A stretch of DNA of 64,000 nt from Macrolepiota albuminosa (lineage: Eukaryota; Basidiomycota; Agaricomycetes; Agaricales; Agaricaceae). The stretch lies in contig JAMWFC010000126.1 in NCBI GenBank assembly GCA_027475525.1, positions 434,001 to 498,000 of the forward strand. Direction: 5' to 3'. The notes beneath the pieces were generated by a model. It was not told the origin of the DNA and made no database searches. It saw only the letters and a list, made by a program, of their open reading frames with translations. Positions 10,331 through 21,417 of the stretch are shown piece by piece. Every line of letters starts with the position of its first letter. The first letter of the stretch is position 1. Position numbers and translations under genes: made by a program.

Positions 10331-12166
10331 CCCAGCCACCCCCCTCACGTGTCACCCACACGTCTTGCTAGGTCCCGTGGGCGGCCAACGCCCTGCAGCT
10401 CCAGGTAACGGCTCAGAGCCTCCAATTTCACACAACTGCGCAATGGCTCCCACGTCGTGTCCCCCAGACTCCAACGCACCTTGAATTTGAGGCCACCCCG
10501 CGCCATCCAACGATGGCTGATAATCTCATCGACAAACCATTCCTGATCCTCAGCAGCCCCGAAATCATAGGGTTCTGGAGTGGCCCTGTTAGGAAAGAAC
10601 GCATCATCGCTCGGGCTGTAAGGTCACAGCAACGACACATGAAACTTAGGCACAATCCGCCTCTTCTGCAACGCAGCTGGCAACTCCAGCACATAGTTCG
10701 ACGTGCTCGGCTCCGCGCTATGGACCCAATAGGGTCCCACCCACCTTGGGCAAAGCTTTGCTGCCCTACCCTTAGGCAAGTTGAGATTCTTTGTGGACAA
10801 GAACACCAAATCACCCTGCACAATTGCCAGTTCCTCACCCCTACACGCGTTCACGTTACGCGTCTGGAATATGTGAGCCTCGATAATTGCGTCGTGCACG
10901 TCCGCCAAATTCACCAATGCCTGCTGCGCAAACTTGCGCACCCCCCAGTGCGCAACCCCGTCACTGCGAAACTCTTGCAGCATGGTGGGCATATACCCAC
11001 CATTCAACTCAAAAGGCGCATAACATGTCGTCTCAGACACACTTGCGTTGATCGCAAACTTGGTCATGGGCACCTTATCAACCCAGTCCCTCTGGTCCGG
11101 CCGGACCACCGTCCTAAAGATCTGTGCCACATTGCGGTTAGCACGCTCCGTCTGCCCATCAGTCTGCGGATGGAATGACGTCGACATGAGCAGCCTTGCT
11201 CCCAACAATTTGTGCAATTCCCTCCACCAAGCGGAAGTGAATTTTGCATCCCTATCACTGACAATGGAGCTCGGCAGCCCATGCAACCGCACTATCTCCT
11301 TGAGATATAACCACGACAACTCAGCCACCGTCATCGTAGTGTTGACCAGTATCAAATGCACCATGCTGGTCATCTGACAAATGACCACCCAGAGATAGTC
11401 ATAACCCTGGGACCTCAGGAAAGGACCAACAAAGTCCATCCCAATCGAGTCCCAAGGCCTAACAGGAATAGGCAGGGAGTGCAGCCAGCCTGCTGGCCTT
11501 GCATTGGAGGTCTTCAACCGTTGGCATGACTCGCACGTCCCACAGAACTTAGTCACATCCGCGACCATCTGAGGCCACCAATACCACCGCTGCACATAGG
11601 CCAGCATCCGCTGGGGGGCCAAAGTGCCCCACTATACGGTGCGCTTGCTCCAGCAAGGTCGTAATCAGCTGCCAGTCTCTCGGCACCCTGAGCACCCTAT
11701 TCCCCCTCATGTTGCTGGTGTATACCAGCCCGTCCTCCATGGTAAAGCGGGCGTGATCCCCTGGCCTCACCACGATCTCCACAAACAGCACATCATGCGC
11801 ATATTCACGTCTCACCATGTCTGCGAACTCACGATCCTCTGGGCCAACCGGCCCTGCTTCACCGCCACTCGACTTCAGGGCCTCCCCCAGGACTAGGCTT
11901 CCCAGCCCTGCTGCATGTGGCCCATCTCCCATTTGTCCCTCAGACATCTCCTGAGCCTGCGCCATATCGCATGCTTCCAGTTCATGCTGCTCCTGCCAGT
12001 CCCGTAGGTGCCAACTGCGCCTGGCCTCCTGAACCCGCATGGCCCGGATCTCAATCACATGCTCTTTGATCTCCTTGTATCTCTGCATGGGCAAATCCTC
12101 CCCGTCTGGATCCATGCGCCTGTCCGCCTGGACATATTCGTACTCATCATATATGTCCTCCTTCAT
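10331..12166 (-). pseudogene. pol: Gypsy-2 integrase with C-terminal chromodomain
   Basis: The linker and zinc-binding half (12,166-11,549) leads into WYWWPQM...CGTCESCQ (HHCC) and the catalytic core GMDFVGPF (first D), VSDRDAKFTS (second D) and QTDGQTERANR (E region), ending in PKFHVSLL at 10,627. A TGA at 10,624-10,626 stands where gypsy-3 has CGA, so it is a CpG-transition stop. In the same frame beyond it comes WFVDEIISHRW...FKVRWSLGDTTWEP, a chromodomain, ending at TGA near 10,331. Chromodomain integrases direct insertion to methylated-histone chromatin. A frameshift separates 12,166-11,549 from 11,622-10,624. Confidence 0.85.
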
Positions 12167-12181
12167 GTCACTCTCGAAGTA

Positions 12182-13750
12182 TCAGGACAAACAGTGGGCA
12201 ATCTTATTCAGCTCGCCTTTCACATATGTAATGTCAAACTGATACCTCGACATATAATCCACCCAGCGGTGTTGCTTCGGCGACAGGTGCACCTGTGTCT
12301 TGAAGAACTCAAGAGCCTTATGGTCGGTGATGACGTGTATCTTATACCCCATCAATTTGTCCTCCCATTTCAGCAGGGCCTCCAGTATGGCCAATGTCTC
12401 CAGCTCATGTACGGCGTAGTTCTGCTGTGCTGCTGTAAACTTCTTCGACATAAACTCGGCAGGGCAGCAAGTCTGCCACGACGCCCCCTGCCCATACATC
12501 GCCCCAACTCCAGTCTTGGACGCATTACAAATGAGCCATATAGGCTCATCCCGCCTAGGATCAATAGGACGCAACACCGGTGTCTTAGCACAAATCTGCT
12601 TGATCATCTCAAAGCACCGCTGGTGCAGCGGTCGCCAGTAGAACGGGGCCCCATTCAGCGTCATGGCCATCAGCGGCCCCGTATAGGCCGATATGTCTGG
12701 CAAGAAGGTGCCAATATAATTTACCAACCCCACAAAGCGCTGGATATCATTGTAAATCTGTGGTACACGCCACTCCTGAATCCTATCAATCTTATTCGCA
12801 TCGGGGTGGATCCCCTGGTCATCTATTACATGACCCAAACAGTCAATTGTCTCTGCATACAACTTGCACTTCTTCCACTTAAGATACAACCTATTCTCCC
12901 TGAGTCATTCCAACATGACCCTGAGATGGTCCTCATGCTCCTCAATGGAGTCCGAGAATATAAATATATCATCCAAGTACACATGCATGAACTTTCCGAT
13001 AACATCACGGAATATTGAGGTCATCAACCTCTGAAACGTCGCCGGTGCATTACAGTCACCGATCTGCATAATATTACTCACAAACGTCCCCATGGGTGAT
13101 GCAAACAGTGTCTTGTGTATGTCGGAAGTACGTATGCGCACCTGCTCATACGCATCAGTCAGGTCAATTTTTGACCGTACTTTCGCCCGAGCCACATCCT
13201 CCCGAATGACCTCCTGGTCCAGCAGGGGTGTCATGTCCTTAACAGTGTTATCATTGCGCTGCCACGCATCCAGCGCCGTGCGCAAAATCCCATCCTTCTT
13301 CAGAATGCACAACAGTGGCGCTGCCTGTGCCACCGGCCTCGCCTCCCACCAACATGCATTCAAGTAACGGTTGGTCTTGTCCTGCAGCTAGTCCTGCAAC
13401 GCTCATGGACAGTGAGGCAGATGATATTTATACCGCTTATTGTCGTCAATGAGGTTTATCTCATGATTGACATCCCTCCAGGGAGGCAACTCCTCCTTTG
13501 TTCCATTGACAATATCGGCATATTCCCTCTGCCATCGCTGGCACAGCAGCTCCACATCCACTCCTGGCCCCTTGCCTTTGTCAGCTGGCTGGTGTCTGTC
13601 CACCACTCCCTGCGGTTGCCCACAAAACCTGTCATTGAGGGCCTGCAGACGCTCAGCGCTGCCATCCCCAACGTTCAGTCGTAGTAGCAGCCCCGGTGCT
13701 GACTGCAGCTGCCCCCTTGAATCTAATCTCCGACGGCGCCAATACTTCAT
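12182..13750 (-). pseudogene. pol: Gypsy-2 reverse transcriptase and RNase H
   Basis: N-terminal linker 13,750-13,403 (NGTKEELPPWRDVNHEINL), then APLLCILKKDGILRTALD, IDLTDAYEQVRI, FASPMGTF...CNAPATFQRLM and the catalytic HVYLDDIFIFSDS (13,363-12,905). After one stop come LYLKWKKCKL, GFVGLVNYI-like blocks and the RNase H/tether region LICNASKTGVGAMYG, HELETLAILEALLKWEDKL and DHKALEFF. The YLDD box is intact. Two stops (13,403; 12,902) and a short loss around 13,390 break it. RNase H begins LICNAS where LICDxS is expected, an Asp-to-Asn change in the catalytic aspartate. Confidence 0.87.
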
Positions 13751-14291
13751 CCAGAGTAGCTAGGCGATATGCTTTGCCTCTACTAGACCCCCTGCGTACA
13801 TTGCGGATGCACATCAACGCCACCAGATCGTTCCACTCTCATGGCATCCGCGGGTCATAGGCCCATTGCACCTCGGGCACAACACAGGGCCGGTCCCACA
13901 AGATGCACCCGGCGCCTGCTACCGACGCCGCCTCCGCAGCCCATTGCCGCTCCTCTTCCTCTGTTACCAGGTCCTCTACTTTGACCTTCAACGTGGTTGG
14001 TTGGCACTCACTTGACGCTCGCACTGCACACCTCATCTCAACTCCGGCATCCCCGTTCCTCACTGTCCCAGGCCGAGCCATCCGACCCACCTGGAACTCC
14101 TCCTCAGTCATCATCAGGCATGGTGAATCTGCTGGTAGACTGGCCACAGGCTCGACTTCCTCTCTCACCTCCTCCACTGCCGCCTTGCATTGGCGACCAT
14201 GGAGTCAGTTCTTGTCACGGCGCTTCTCGGTTGCCCTCTGTTGGCACAGACGTCCATCTGTGTCTTCCAAGACCACTTGTTCTGCCTTCAG

Positions 14292-14627
14292 TCATTCACC
14301 ATTCACGACTACCTCATCCTTGCTAAAGTCCAGTAGGACTCCATTCTTGCGCATGAATGGCGTACCAATAATCATGTCATAGCGATCAAAGTTCGCTACA
14401 TCGAGGTACTCTGTCGTGGACACCCCGCCCACAGCCACCTTGGCCTTTGTCCCGAACTGGACTACCAACCTACTGCCCACTGTCCCCAACTGGAGAGTTA
14501 TGGGCTCCTCCAATTCGTTAACGCAAATCTGGTGCACATGCGCAAACTGGGGTGTGATTCCCGATGTGGTACTTCCCAAGTCCCACAACGTCCATGCAGG
14601 ACTACCATTCACATTCACGTATGTCAC
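14292..14627 (-). CDS. pol: Gypsy-2 retropepsin-like protease domain
   Basis: 112-codon open stretch with AWTLWDLGSTTSGITPQFA, LQLGTVGSR, and FDRYDMIIGTPFMRKN, the last being the conserved ILGxxF-type flap/core of gypsy proteases. The active-site triplet is DLG where gypsy-3 has DSG, so catalysis may be impaired. It lies directly downstream of the CCHC region and upstream of the acidic linker to RT (14,177-13,839). Single-copy, unlike the doubled protease of gypsy-1. Confidence 0.8.
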   Translation of the reverse strand: MTYVNVNGSPAWTLWDLGSTTSGITPQFAHVHQICVNELEEPITLQLGTVGSRLVVQFGTKAKVAVGGVSTTEYLDVANFDRYDMIIGTPFMRKNGVLLDFSKDEVVVNGE

Positions 14628-14645
14628 CAGACACGCCTTCTCATC

Positions 14646-16883
14646 TCACCTATATCTCGGGCAACTCAGTTTTGACGAGGCCTTATGCAGCATTACTTGA
14701 CGCATTCGCACGTGCTGGTCCCCTTCCGGACGATCATACTCATCCTCTGGATAGTCCGTGAGCGCCACCAGGTGTTCCAAGTTGCTATCGCAACTATAGT
14801 AATCATTGGCGTACACATCCACAGTCACCAACTCATCATCCTCCTCCACCGCATGCTCATCATCACTCGCTTTGCTGTCAGCCAATTCGGCCTCCGAGTC
14901 CCCTCCTGGCCCGCTACCGGCCTCACTGGTCTCCCCATCACTGCCATCCACCATATGGGCAGCTTGAAGCTGCACACGGTCCCACGGCCTATACTGAGGG
15001 CACTTTGGAGAATTCGCAAAATGATCGTGCACTCCACAGTTGAAGCATTGCTGGATCCCAGGCGTTCTCACCCTACTCACGATCTTCGGCCCCACCCTCG
15101 GGCCTCCACCCTCGTCTTTATGCAGCAGTCCCTGTCCCTGCACGTTTCCCTCATTCTTGGCCCGATCCTCTCATGGCTTCTCATCCCCACCTCCCCGTTG
15201 GGCAGCCCTATTCACCTTTCTATCATCACGGACCACAATCCGCGGGGTGCTACCCAACACCAAGTCGGCTCGCCGCATCATAAACGTGCCAATTTTATCA
15301 GCCGTCTGCTGAGGCGTCTGCTGCCTCGTTGTCCGCTGCTCATAGTGTGTTGCTGTCTTCAGCAACTGCTCGTATCGTATGGCATACGCCAAAAACTCAT
15401 CCACGGTATTGATCTCCAGAGACAAATTATTGTCGCAGATCATTATTGTCACAGATCAGCGACCTCCTCATCTCCGAGGGCAATCCGTCCAGGAATGCCT
15501 CATGTATGGTATACTCATCTGGGTATACAGCCATATTCTGAGCATGCTCCCAAAGCACATCATAAAACCCTTGCACGCCTGTCTTCTCACTATACTGCAC
15601 CTTCCGAAAGGCCTCACACACATCCTGCATAGTCGATGGGCTCACAAACCTATTGTAAAGTCCAATGAGGACGTCCTTGAACGTCCACTCCTGGACTGTT
15701 CGATTGGTATGCAGAATATGGTGGCGATACCACACCTTTGCCTCTCCTTCCAGGAACTCCTGCAAGATGAACACTCTCTCGTGATCCATATCATCTCCCC
15801 CATAGCGGCACGCCGCCAGATGATAGCACACGTCAATGGCCCAGTCCTTGAGCTGCGAGAACCAGTAACCCCCAGTATAAGACCATATAGTCTTTGCCTC
15901 TGCTCTATGGGGCTTAACCCCGTCAGGGAAATTGAAACGTGCCCCCAGTGCATCATCCACCAGGTGGATCAACCAATCATGCATGTTCTCCCTATGCACC
16001 CTGGCCGCCTCATTCATCCCAGGCGTGTTCTCCCGTGCCTCAGGCGCAGCAGGTGGCACTGCATTGCTCCCCTGCTGTCGCCTGCTGGCTGGTCGACTTG
16101 CAACTCTCGCCCCTGACCTCTCTGCGTATTGTGCTATCGTGCCTTGGGCCACCCCTGGCCCGTTGCCCTTGCACATACTGCCGATGCATATTATCCACAG
16201 GCGTCATGCCATTAGCGCCTTCAAACACAATGCCTTGATTATCCACCCGCGACTTCCCCCAAACTCGGAGGTCCTGGTTCCTCATTCTCTGGAAGTTGAC
16301 TCGCTCGGCCATAGTATTGGCCATCACCATCCGCTGGTTCCGCCACGGCTCCACTGGCCTCACTGGCCTCCCCAGCCCCAGCTGTTCTACCTGCACCTGT
16401 GGTAACTCTGCTCCTTCCCCAGAGTTTAAGGCTCCTTCAACCTGTACTGGGCGGTACTCCACCCCTGTCTCACTCCTCACACCTCCCGCTACATCCTGTG
16501 TCGACGTTTCAACTGTTGACTTCCCCTTATTATCCATCCCCATTGAGTATCTCTGCCTGCTGGCAGCAGCGTGCCGCCAAACAAAGTCTTCCTGAGACTC
16601 GTCAGCCTTCTTGGGTGCCTCTAGCAGTTCCATCACCTCCTCTATTGCTGGAGTACGATTGAACCACAGGGAGTCATATCCCACCGAGCTTGTTGGTGTA
16701 GAAGTAGACGCCATACTACTCCTCATCCTCTTTTGCTTGAGGTACTGCTGCAACTCAAGCTCGAAGATTCGAGCAAACAGCTCGACATACAAACCCTCTG
16801 ACTCTTCAGGGGGCACTGCCTGCTGGCGGTGCCTCATCATCTGGATGTGCTTTACCACATACAGCTGCAGGCGTGCTTGCTGA
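14646..16883 (-). pseudogene. gag: Gypsy-2 Gag with zinc knuckle
   Basis: Three overlapping open stretches: 16,858-16,040 (GLYVELFARIFELELQQYLKQKR), 16,176-15,427 (capsid core WFSQLKDWAIDVCYHLAACRYGG, EFLEGEAKVWYRHH, WTFKDVLIGLYNRFVSPSTMQD, HAQNMAVYPDEYT) and 15,143-14,646. The third holds a knuckle C-X2-C-X4-H-X6-C (CFNCGVHDHFANSPKC), two residues longer than the usual CX2CX4HX4C, then an acidic tail. The capsid core is matched block by block in gypsy-3 (53,017-53,532) and in decayed gypsy-4. Frameshifts at about 16,100 and 15,430 split it. Confidence 0.85.
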
Positions 16884-17097
16884 CCTATTCTTCATTCGCT
16901 TCACTCCAAATATGAGGATCTATAATTGAGATCTCCATTATCTGTCAATAGTGGAAACTTGTGTAATTGCTTTTCATCACAGATTGCCACTGAACATGAC
17001 ACTCCAACCACACTCATTCTCTATTTCCTTTCCTGACATATGCTCCTTACATAACCTCCATAAAACGTATATATACCTCAATCTGTTGTAGTGTAAG

Positions 17098-17946
17098 TGT
17101 TATGACCCCTCCTACCTGGAACCACCCCAGGACACCCCCGGAACTCCATCTGGAGCCTCTCCTCCAACTCTATAACACAACCGCTGACACTGCCATCACA
17201 AGCAGCAAGGCCTGCCATCATGCAGTACCCCCAACAGCCCCGCATTATGGACTCCAGGACTACCCAACAGCCTGACCACCACCCTGCAATCACTAATTGG
17301 ATCATGCCATTCAACTCGGCCATCACACATCACGCATCATGACTCACTCTCTGCGCCAATTGATTGTGTGCCCTGCATGCATGATCCCTTGTATACAGTC
17401 CCCTTCCTCTACTCAATGCCCCCCAGAACTTGTCCCAGACACCCCAGAACTGTGTAGTACTTATAGAGTAGCCCCCTCCTTGTATTTACTCAATGCCCCC
17501 CAGAACTTGTCCCAGACACCCCAGAACTGTGTAGTACTTATAGAGTAGCCCCCTCCTTGTATTTGCTAATCTTGATATTGCATTTGATTGTTTGTGTGCT
17601 CTTTGATTGACTGGTACACACTGACTGGTACGCTTGACTAGCATGCTTTGACTAGCATGCTCAATTTGTTCATGTGCTCTTAAGATTGGTACGCACTTTG
17701 CAACTTAAACTTTACTAACTGGGTCTTGTCCTAGAACCTCTGGTTCTTGACTCGACTCCATCCTCTTAAGTCCTTTTGACTTCACCTGATTCCCAGACCA
17801 AGTCCCTTATCTCAGGAATCCCCCTGTTCACATCTTAAACCCCAGAGCTCAGCCCAGAGTTCCAGACACCAGAGTACCTGTAGATTAAGTCCGCCTTGTA
17901 AGGGCGTTGCTTTCTCAGAAAGCCCCTAACTCAGCAGAACCTGACA
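17098..17946 (+). repeat. Gypsy-1o 5' LTR
   Basis: Starts TGTTATGACCCC (TGTCACGACCCC in the 3' copy) and ends GAACCTGACA. It includes a 77-bp duplication (17,410-17,564), leaving 772 bp without it. The primer-binding region that follows, TAATATCAAGACTC, is shared with gypsy-1i; no tRNA match is claimed. Confidence 0.9.
17410..17564. repeat. Perfect 77-bp head-to-tail duplication (join 17,486/17,487)
   Basis: 17,410-17,486 repeats at 17,487-17,563 plus one base. The related LTRs at 25.4 and 40.5 kb carry this segment once. Confidence 0.97.
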
Positions 17947-17976
17947 TAATATCAAGACTCTCTCCTTACACCGTTC

Positions 17977-19170
17977 TTGATGGCTATGTATACTCACACC
18001 TACTACCCCACAGGTTACCAGACCAACCCCTATGGACATCTGGTCCTGACCACTACTCTGCACAGACCCTCTGCCCTGTCTACCCACCTCTCCCATATGA
18101 ACCCCAATGCCTCCACTATCACTGGGCCCCTGATCTGTCCCTTTACAATCTGGAGCCCTCAGCCAGCTGGGCCCCTCCATCCAACCTAGCCATGGCCTGA
18201 CCTGTAGAGGCCCCCTTGTATCGGAGCATCCCTGGGGGCCTACCGGAGACCCTGCCCATTCTTAGTGGACCTCGCCCGATCCCCCCAGCAACGGTTTCTT
18301 TGCCCCCACTCCCTATTACAGTTACCAATGCCCTGCCCCCCAACTCTGCAGACCTCCCAACTACAATTACCCCCCTTGACACTACCCAGCTGCTGCCCAC
18401 CTGCACAGACCCCTCCATCGCCAATGGGACAACGACGCTTTGAGGAGTATGAACGTCAATGGAACAAGATGCTCCGCTTGCTTAGGATCTTGCCAGAGAA
18501 CTTCATGCAGTGGACGAGGGCATTACTCACAGAATTTGGACACGATGACTTCAAAGGCACTCTGGAGGACTGGGCCCACTGCTTGGTCAAATTTGGAAAT
18601 TGACTCACGTGAGGAGAACTGACAAAAGTATTTCTCAATCTTCATCTTATCTCTGGACCTGCAAGTAGCAACAGTCGCAAAGAATAATAGTTTTTATTTT
18701 TGCGTTCACCTACATGGAGTTCAACCTTTTATGTTGAACTCCAGGTAAGCACAATATTACTATTCTGTCCATACAATACACAATATTAAACCTCTTACGT
18801 TGAACTCCAGTTCCGTCTAATATCTAAGTCAAGATTTCATTGCCGCTTACCTGTGCTGACGACATCAACAACCCTGGTGACAGCCCACACCCCAACAAGC
18901 TTCCAGAAGACCCAGATGACCCCAAACTCCCTGATGAGAGGGACAAAGAGGCCTTCTGGGCTAACCAATTTCAGAAGAAGGGACAGCCTTGGATTGAGGT
19001 TCCAAAGGATGTGCAGGATCGACAGAGAAGGGAGGGTGTCTGTATACTCTGCAGTGAGAAAGACCACTTCATTCTCAAGTGCCCCCAATGACAGACCATG
19101 GGACATGCCACCTGGACTTTCAAGGGAGAAGACACCACCTACAAGTACTTGGAAAATGACCTGGCAATTT
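17977..19170 (+). pseudogene. gag: Gypsy-1o Gag, internally deleted
   Basis: Begins just after the LTR with ATG 17,977 or in an overlapping Pro/Tyr-rich frame (YPPLPYEP). Both frames are open here and in gypsy-1i, so the true start is uncertain. At 18,440-18,603 comes RFEEYERQWNKM...RALLTEFGHDDF...DWAHCLVKFG. The central Pro-rich and capsid portions present in gypsy-1i are missing, replaced by about 220 bp of foreign filler (18,615-18,838). Reading resumes with DERDKEAFWANQF and the nucleocapsid knuckle CILCSEKDHFILKC, a correct CX2CX4HX4C. Confidence 0.75.
18615..18838. other. Filler replacing the middle of gypsy-1o gag
   Basis: Not homologous to gypsy-1i gag. It contains the inverted repeat AGTTCAAC...GTTGAACT (18,719-18,741) and a second GTTGAACTCCAG (about 18,798). 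Origin unknown. Confidence 0.5.
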
Positions 19171-19243
19171 AGACCTGGAAGACACACTAACTCACAGAAT
19201 TGACCCTGACATCTTCTCTGCCCTGGTCTCTCACCTATGCTCA

Positions 19244-19717
19244 ATGACACTTGTACAGGACACCCTCATGGCTTACCTACCCTCCCACTCCTTGCACTCC
19301 ATCCTCCTGAAAACCCACATCACCTCCTCTGGAGACCTCTTCAACATCCTTGTTGATAGCGGTGCCACGGACAATTTCATTGATGAGGCCTGGTCCTTCT
19401 CCACCCTGGAGCCCACCCAACAACTTCCAATCTCCATCCAACTTTCGCCTCCACAGCTGGAGATATCACTTATTTTGTGTGTATGCCTGTTACCTTTGCC
19501 AACAGACAAACTCACACTCTCCAGATGTTGGTAACCAAACTCCACCCCTCCGCACCTCTGATTCTGGGGCTCCCTTGGCTCTGGGACACCAATCCCCACA
19601 TTGACTGGCAACACCTCACCCTCCAGCTAAATTGGGGACCAACAACTAATGACCAGCAGCTCTCCTTTGACATTCCCAATCCTCCAAGCTCCGATCCAAC
19701 CCTGAAGGACCCTCCGG
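19244..19717 (+). pseudogene. pol: Gypsy-1o protease-like domain 1
   Basis: MTLVQDTLMAYLPSHS leads to LVDSGATDNFIDEAW, the DSGA catalytic motif of retropepsins, then VTFANRQTHTLQML and LGLPWLWDTNPHIDWQ, the second conserved retropepsin block. Frame changes within, and the domain is cut near its end by the solo LTR D at 19,718. Domain 1 retains its active-site Asp. Confidence 0.78.
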
Positions 19718-20760
19718 TGATAGGCTTCTACTCAGACTGAGCGCATCAAGGGACATTATAGGCCGACCAACACTTGACACACTAAAGGCTCTAGTGACCA
19801 GCCTTGGGTACAGAGCAGCCCTAGCACGGGCGCTCTATGGCAAGACTTATCCATTCATCTCAATCACCAGTATCAGCCCCTCAGCGCACTCCACTCAGTT
19901 ACTTTGAAGACCAAGAAGACTCAGGACTCATAGCGCTAGCATAACGGTGGGAGGTGACTCTGACCAAACCCCGATCAGTACTGGAAGGAGTTAGCAATTG
20001 GCGCTGTCAATCACCGAGGCACCTCAATCAGAAGTCTAAAAGAATCAATGACGACAAGACAGGATACACGCAGACCCGACATTTAAATCTATCAAAAGAT
20101 GGTACAATGTTTAGCGCCAGAATTAGCGCTCACGGCGTCTGTCAAGGATTCCCCGACCATACCCCGGGATGGCATGGCCAATTAAATTACATCAAAAAGT
20201 GAGCAAACTCGTACCACTTCTAAGTAGTTTTCGAGTCGCCGTTGGTCGCCGTCACCCATGTGCTGCAGGTCGCCGTTGACAGGTGGCCATTAGCCACAGT
20301 CACAAAGAGAGGTGCTAATTGGTAGCGCTGTCAATGGACTTATTTTGGAAATAATGTAGCGCATAGTATAAAAACTAGCTACTTGCCATGTATATAACAA
20401 CGAATCGTAACCTCTTGAATACCCAGTTACACTTAGCGTTCAAATTGCGCTAGCACTGCCTGACTTTGTCACCAAGTTCAGCGCTAGCTTTGTCTATCTC
20501 GTCTTCGTCGTTTATGGTGCCACCTACGGGCACGCTACGCTGCGCTATTCGTTTATTTCTCTATAACCCCTCCAAAACTATGACGCTTACCACTTGCTAG
20601 GTAGCACCCGAGGCGCTATCGTTTAGCGCATCGCCCTATTACCTCTGCCCGAGCACACCGGGACCCTGCCAGGACTCCTCACAAACCCGTACACCAGGCG
20701 CTGGAGACGGCGTTGTACTGCGTATATGTCCAGCGCACCCAACCACAGTTGGCGTCATCA
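19718..20760. mobile_element. Solo LTR, family D
   Basis: 1,043 bp from TGATAGGC to GGCGTCATCA (TGAT...ATCA ends), flanked by the 4-bp duplication CCGG (19,714-19,717 and 20,761-20,764). Gypsy-1i is uninterrupted at this point, which gives the empty site. The second copy is at the window start. No ORF of note. The parent family is not identifiable here. Confidence 0.85.
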
Positions 20761-20777
20761 CCGGATAAACCCACATC

Positions 20778-21290
20778 ATTCTCCAGGCTCCAGTCTCACT
20801 CATTGAGATCCTTCATCATCAATGCCAGGTTGGACAGCACTCTGGGACCATTATCAGCCTTCATCAACAGCGGGGCCTCTAGAGTCTTTGCCAGCAATGC
20901 CCTTGACCTCTTCCACGATTCCCTCGATCAACCTCTCAACTTGCAGCAACTTGACAGTACCTCCTCCTCCTCCTGCCCCATCAGGAGGTCTTACTTGGAG
21001 CACGTGACCCTGGACAATAGTTTTGAATTCATGTCAGACTTGCTGGTCATGCGGCTTCACAACTTGACTCCACTCATACTGGGACTCCCCTGGCTATGGG
21101 ACGTGAAATCTAACGTTGACTGGAGGATGCTTACCATGATGTTCCCAGGACCTGAGGACCACTTGATGACCACTGTACACCTCCAGGCCCTTGGAAGTGA
21201 CCTGACAACTGAGACTCCAAGCCCTGGAACCAGTCCCAAGCTTCTTGGACTGACATCCTTGACTACGCTCCTGACACCTGCCTGAGTCTG
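20778..21290 (+). pseudogene. pol: Gypsy-1o protease-like domain 2 (catalytic Asp lost)
   Basis: INARLDSTLGPLSAFINSGAS is the retropepsin start, but with Asn in place of the catalytic Asp (D-S-G-A/S to N-S-G-A). It is followed by LDQPLNLQQLD, a FEFMSDLLVMRLH strand and LILGLPWLWDVKSNVDWRMLTMMF, the second hallmark block. It is the same fold repeated directly after domain 1, an arrangement preserved in gypsy-1i (36,462-37,160). In-frame stops follow at 21,283. Confidence 0.75.
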
Positions 21291-21417
21291 CAAGACCCCC
21301 AACCGACCTCCCAACATTTCCTGGAACAAGTACAAGGGACCAAACTACCCAACCTAGTCTCAGACATATACTCCTCCCGTTCTGGCTGATGGCCTGACAC
21401 CCCTGATCAACCCAGAG

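Larger units (their letters stand above)
7640..16883 (-). mobile_element. Gypsy-2: chromodomain Ty3/gypsy element, truncated at both ends
   Basis: Minus-strand order is Gag, CCHC knuckle, protease, RT-RNase H, integrase, chromodomain, ORF3, the same plan as gypsy-3 at 51-62 kb. The Gag N-terminus begins inside the conserved QARL..Y...H core at 16,883 and ORF3 stops matching gypsy-3 after DHAYIYG at about 7640, so both LTRs are missing. It carries fewer stops than gypsy-4. The sequence right of 16,883 is unrelated AT-rich DNA, into which gypsy-1o inserted at 17,098. Confidence 0.88.

Noticed and set aside
14685..15632. Long plus-strand open frame opposite gypsy-2 gag
   Set aside because: Shadow of the minus-strand Gag; composition mirrors the coding strand and it has no family motifs.
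7640..16883. LTRs for gypsy-2
   Set aside because: No matching direct repeats or TG...CA pair were found at either side; both ends are truncated inside coding sequence.
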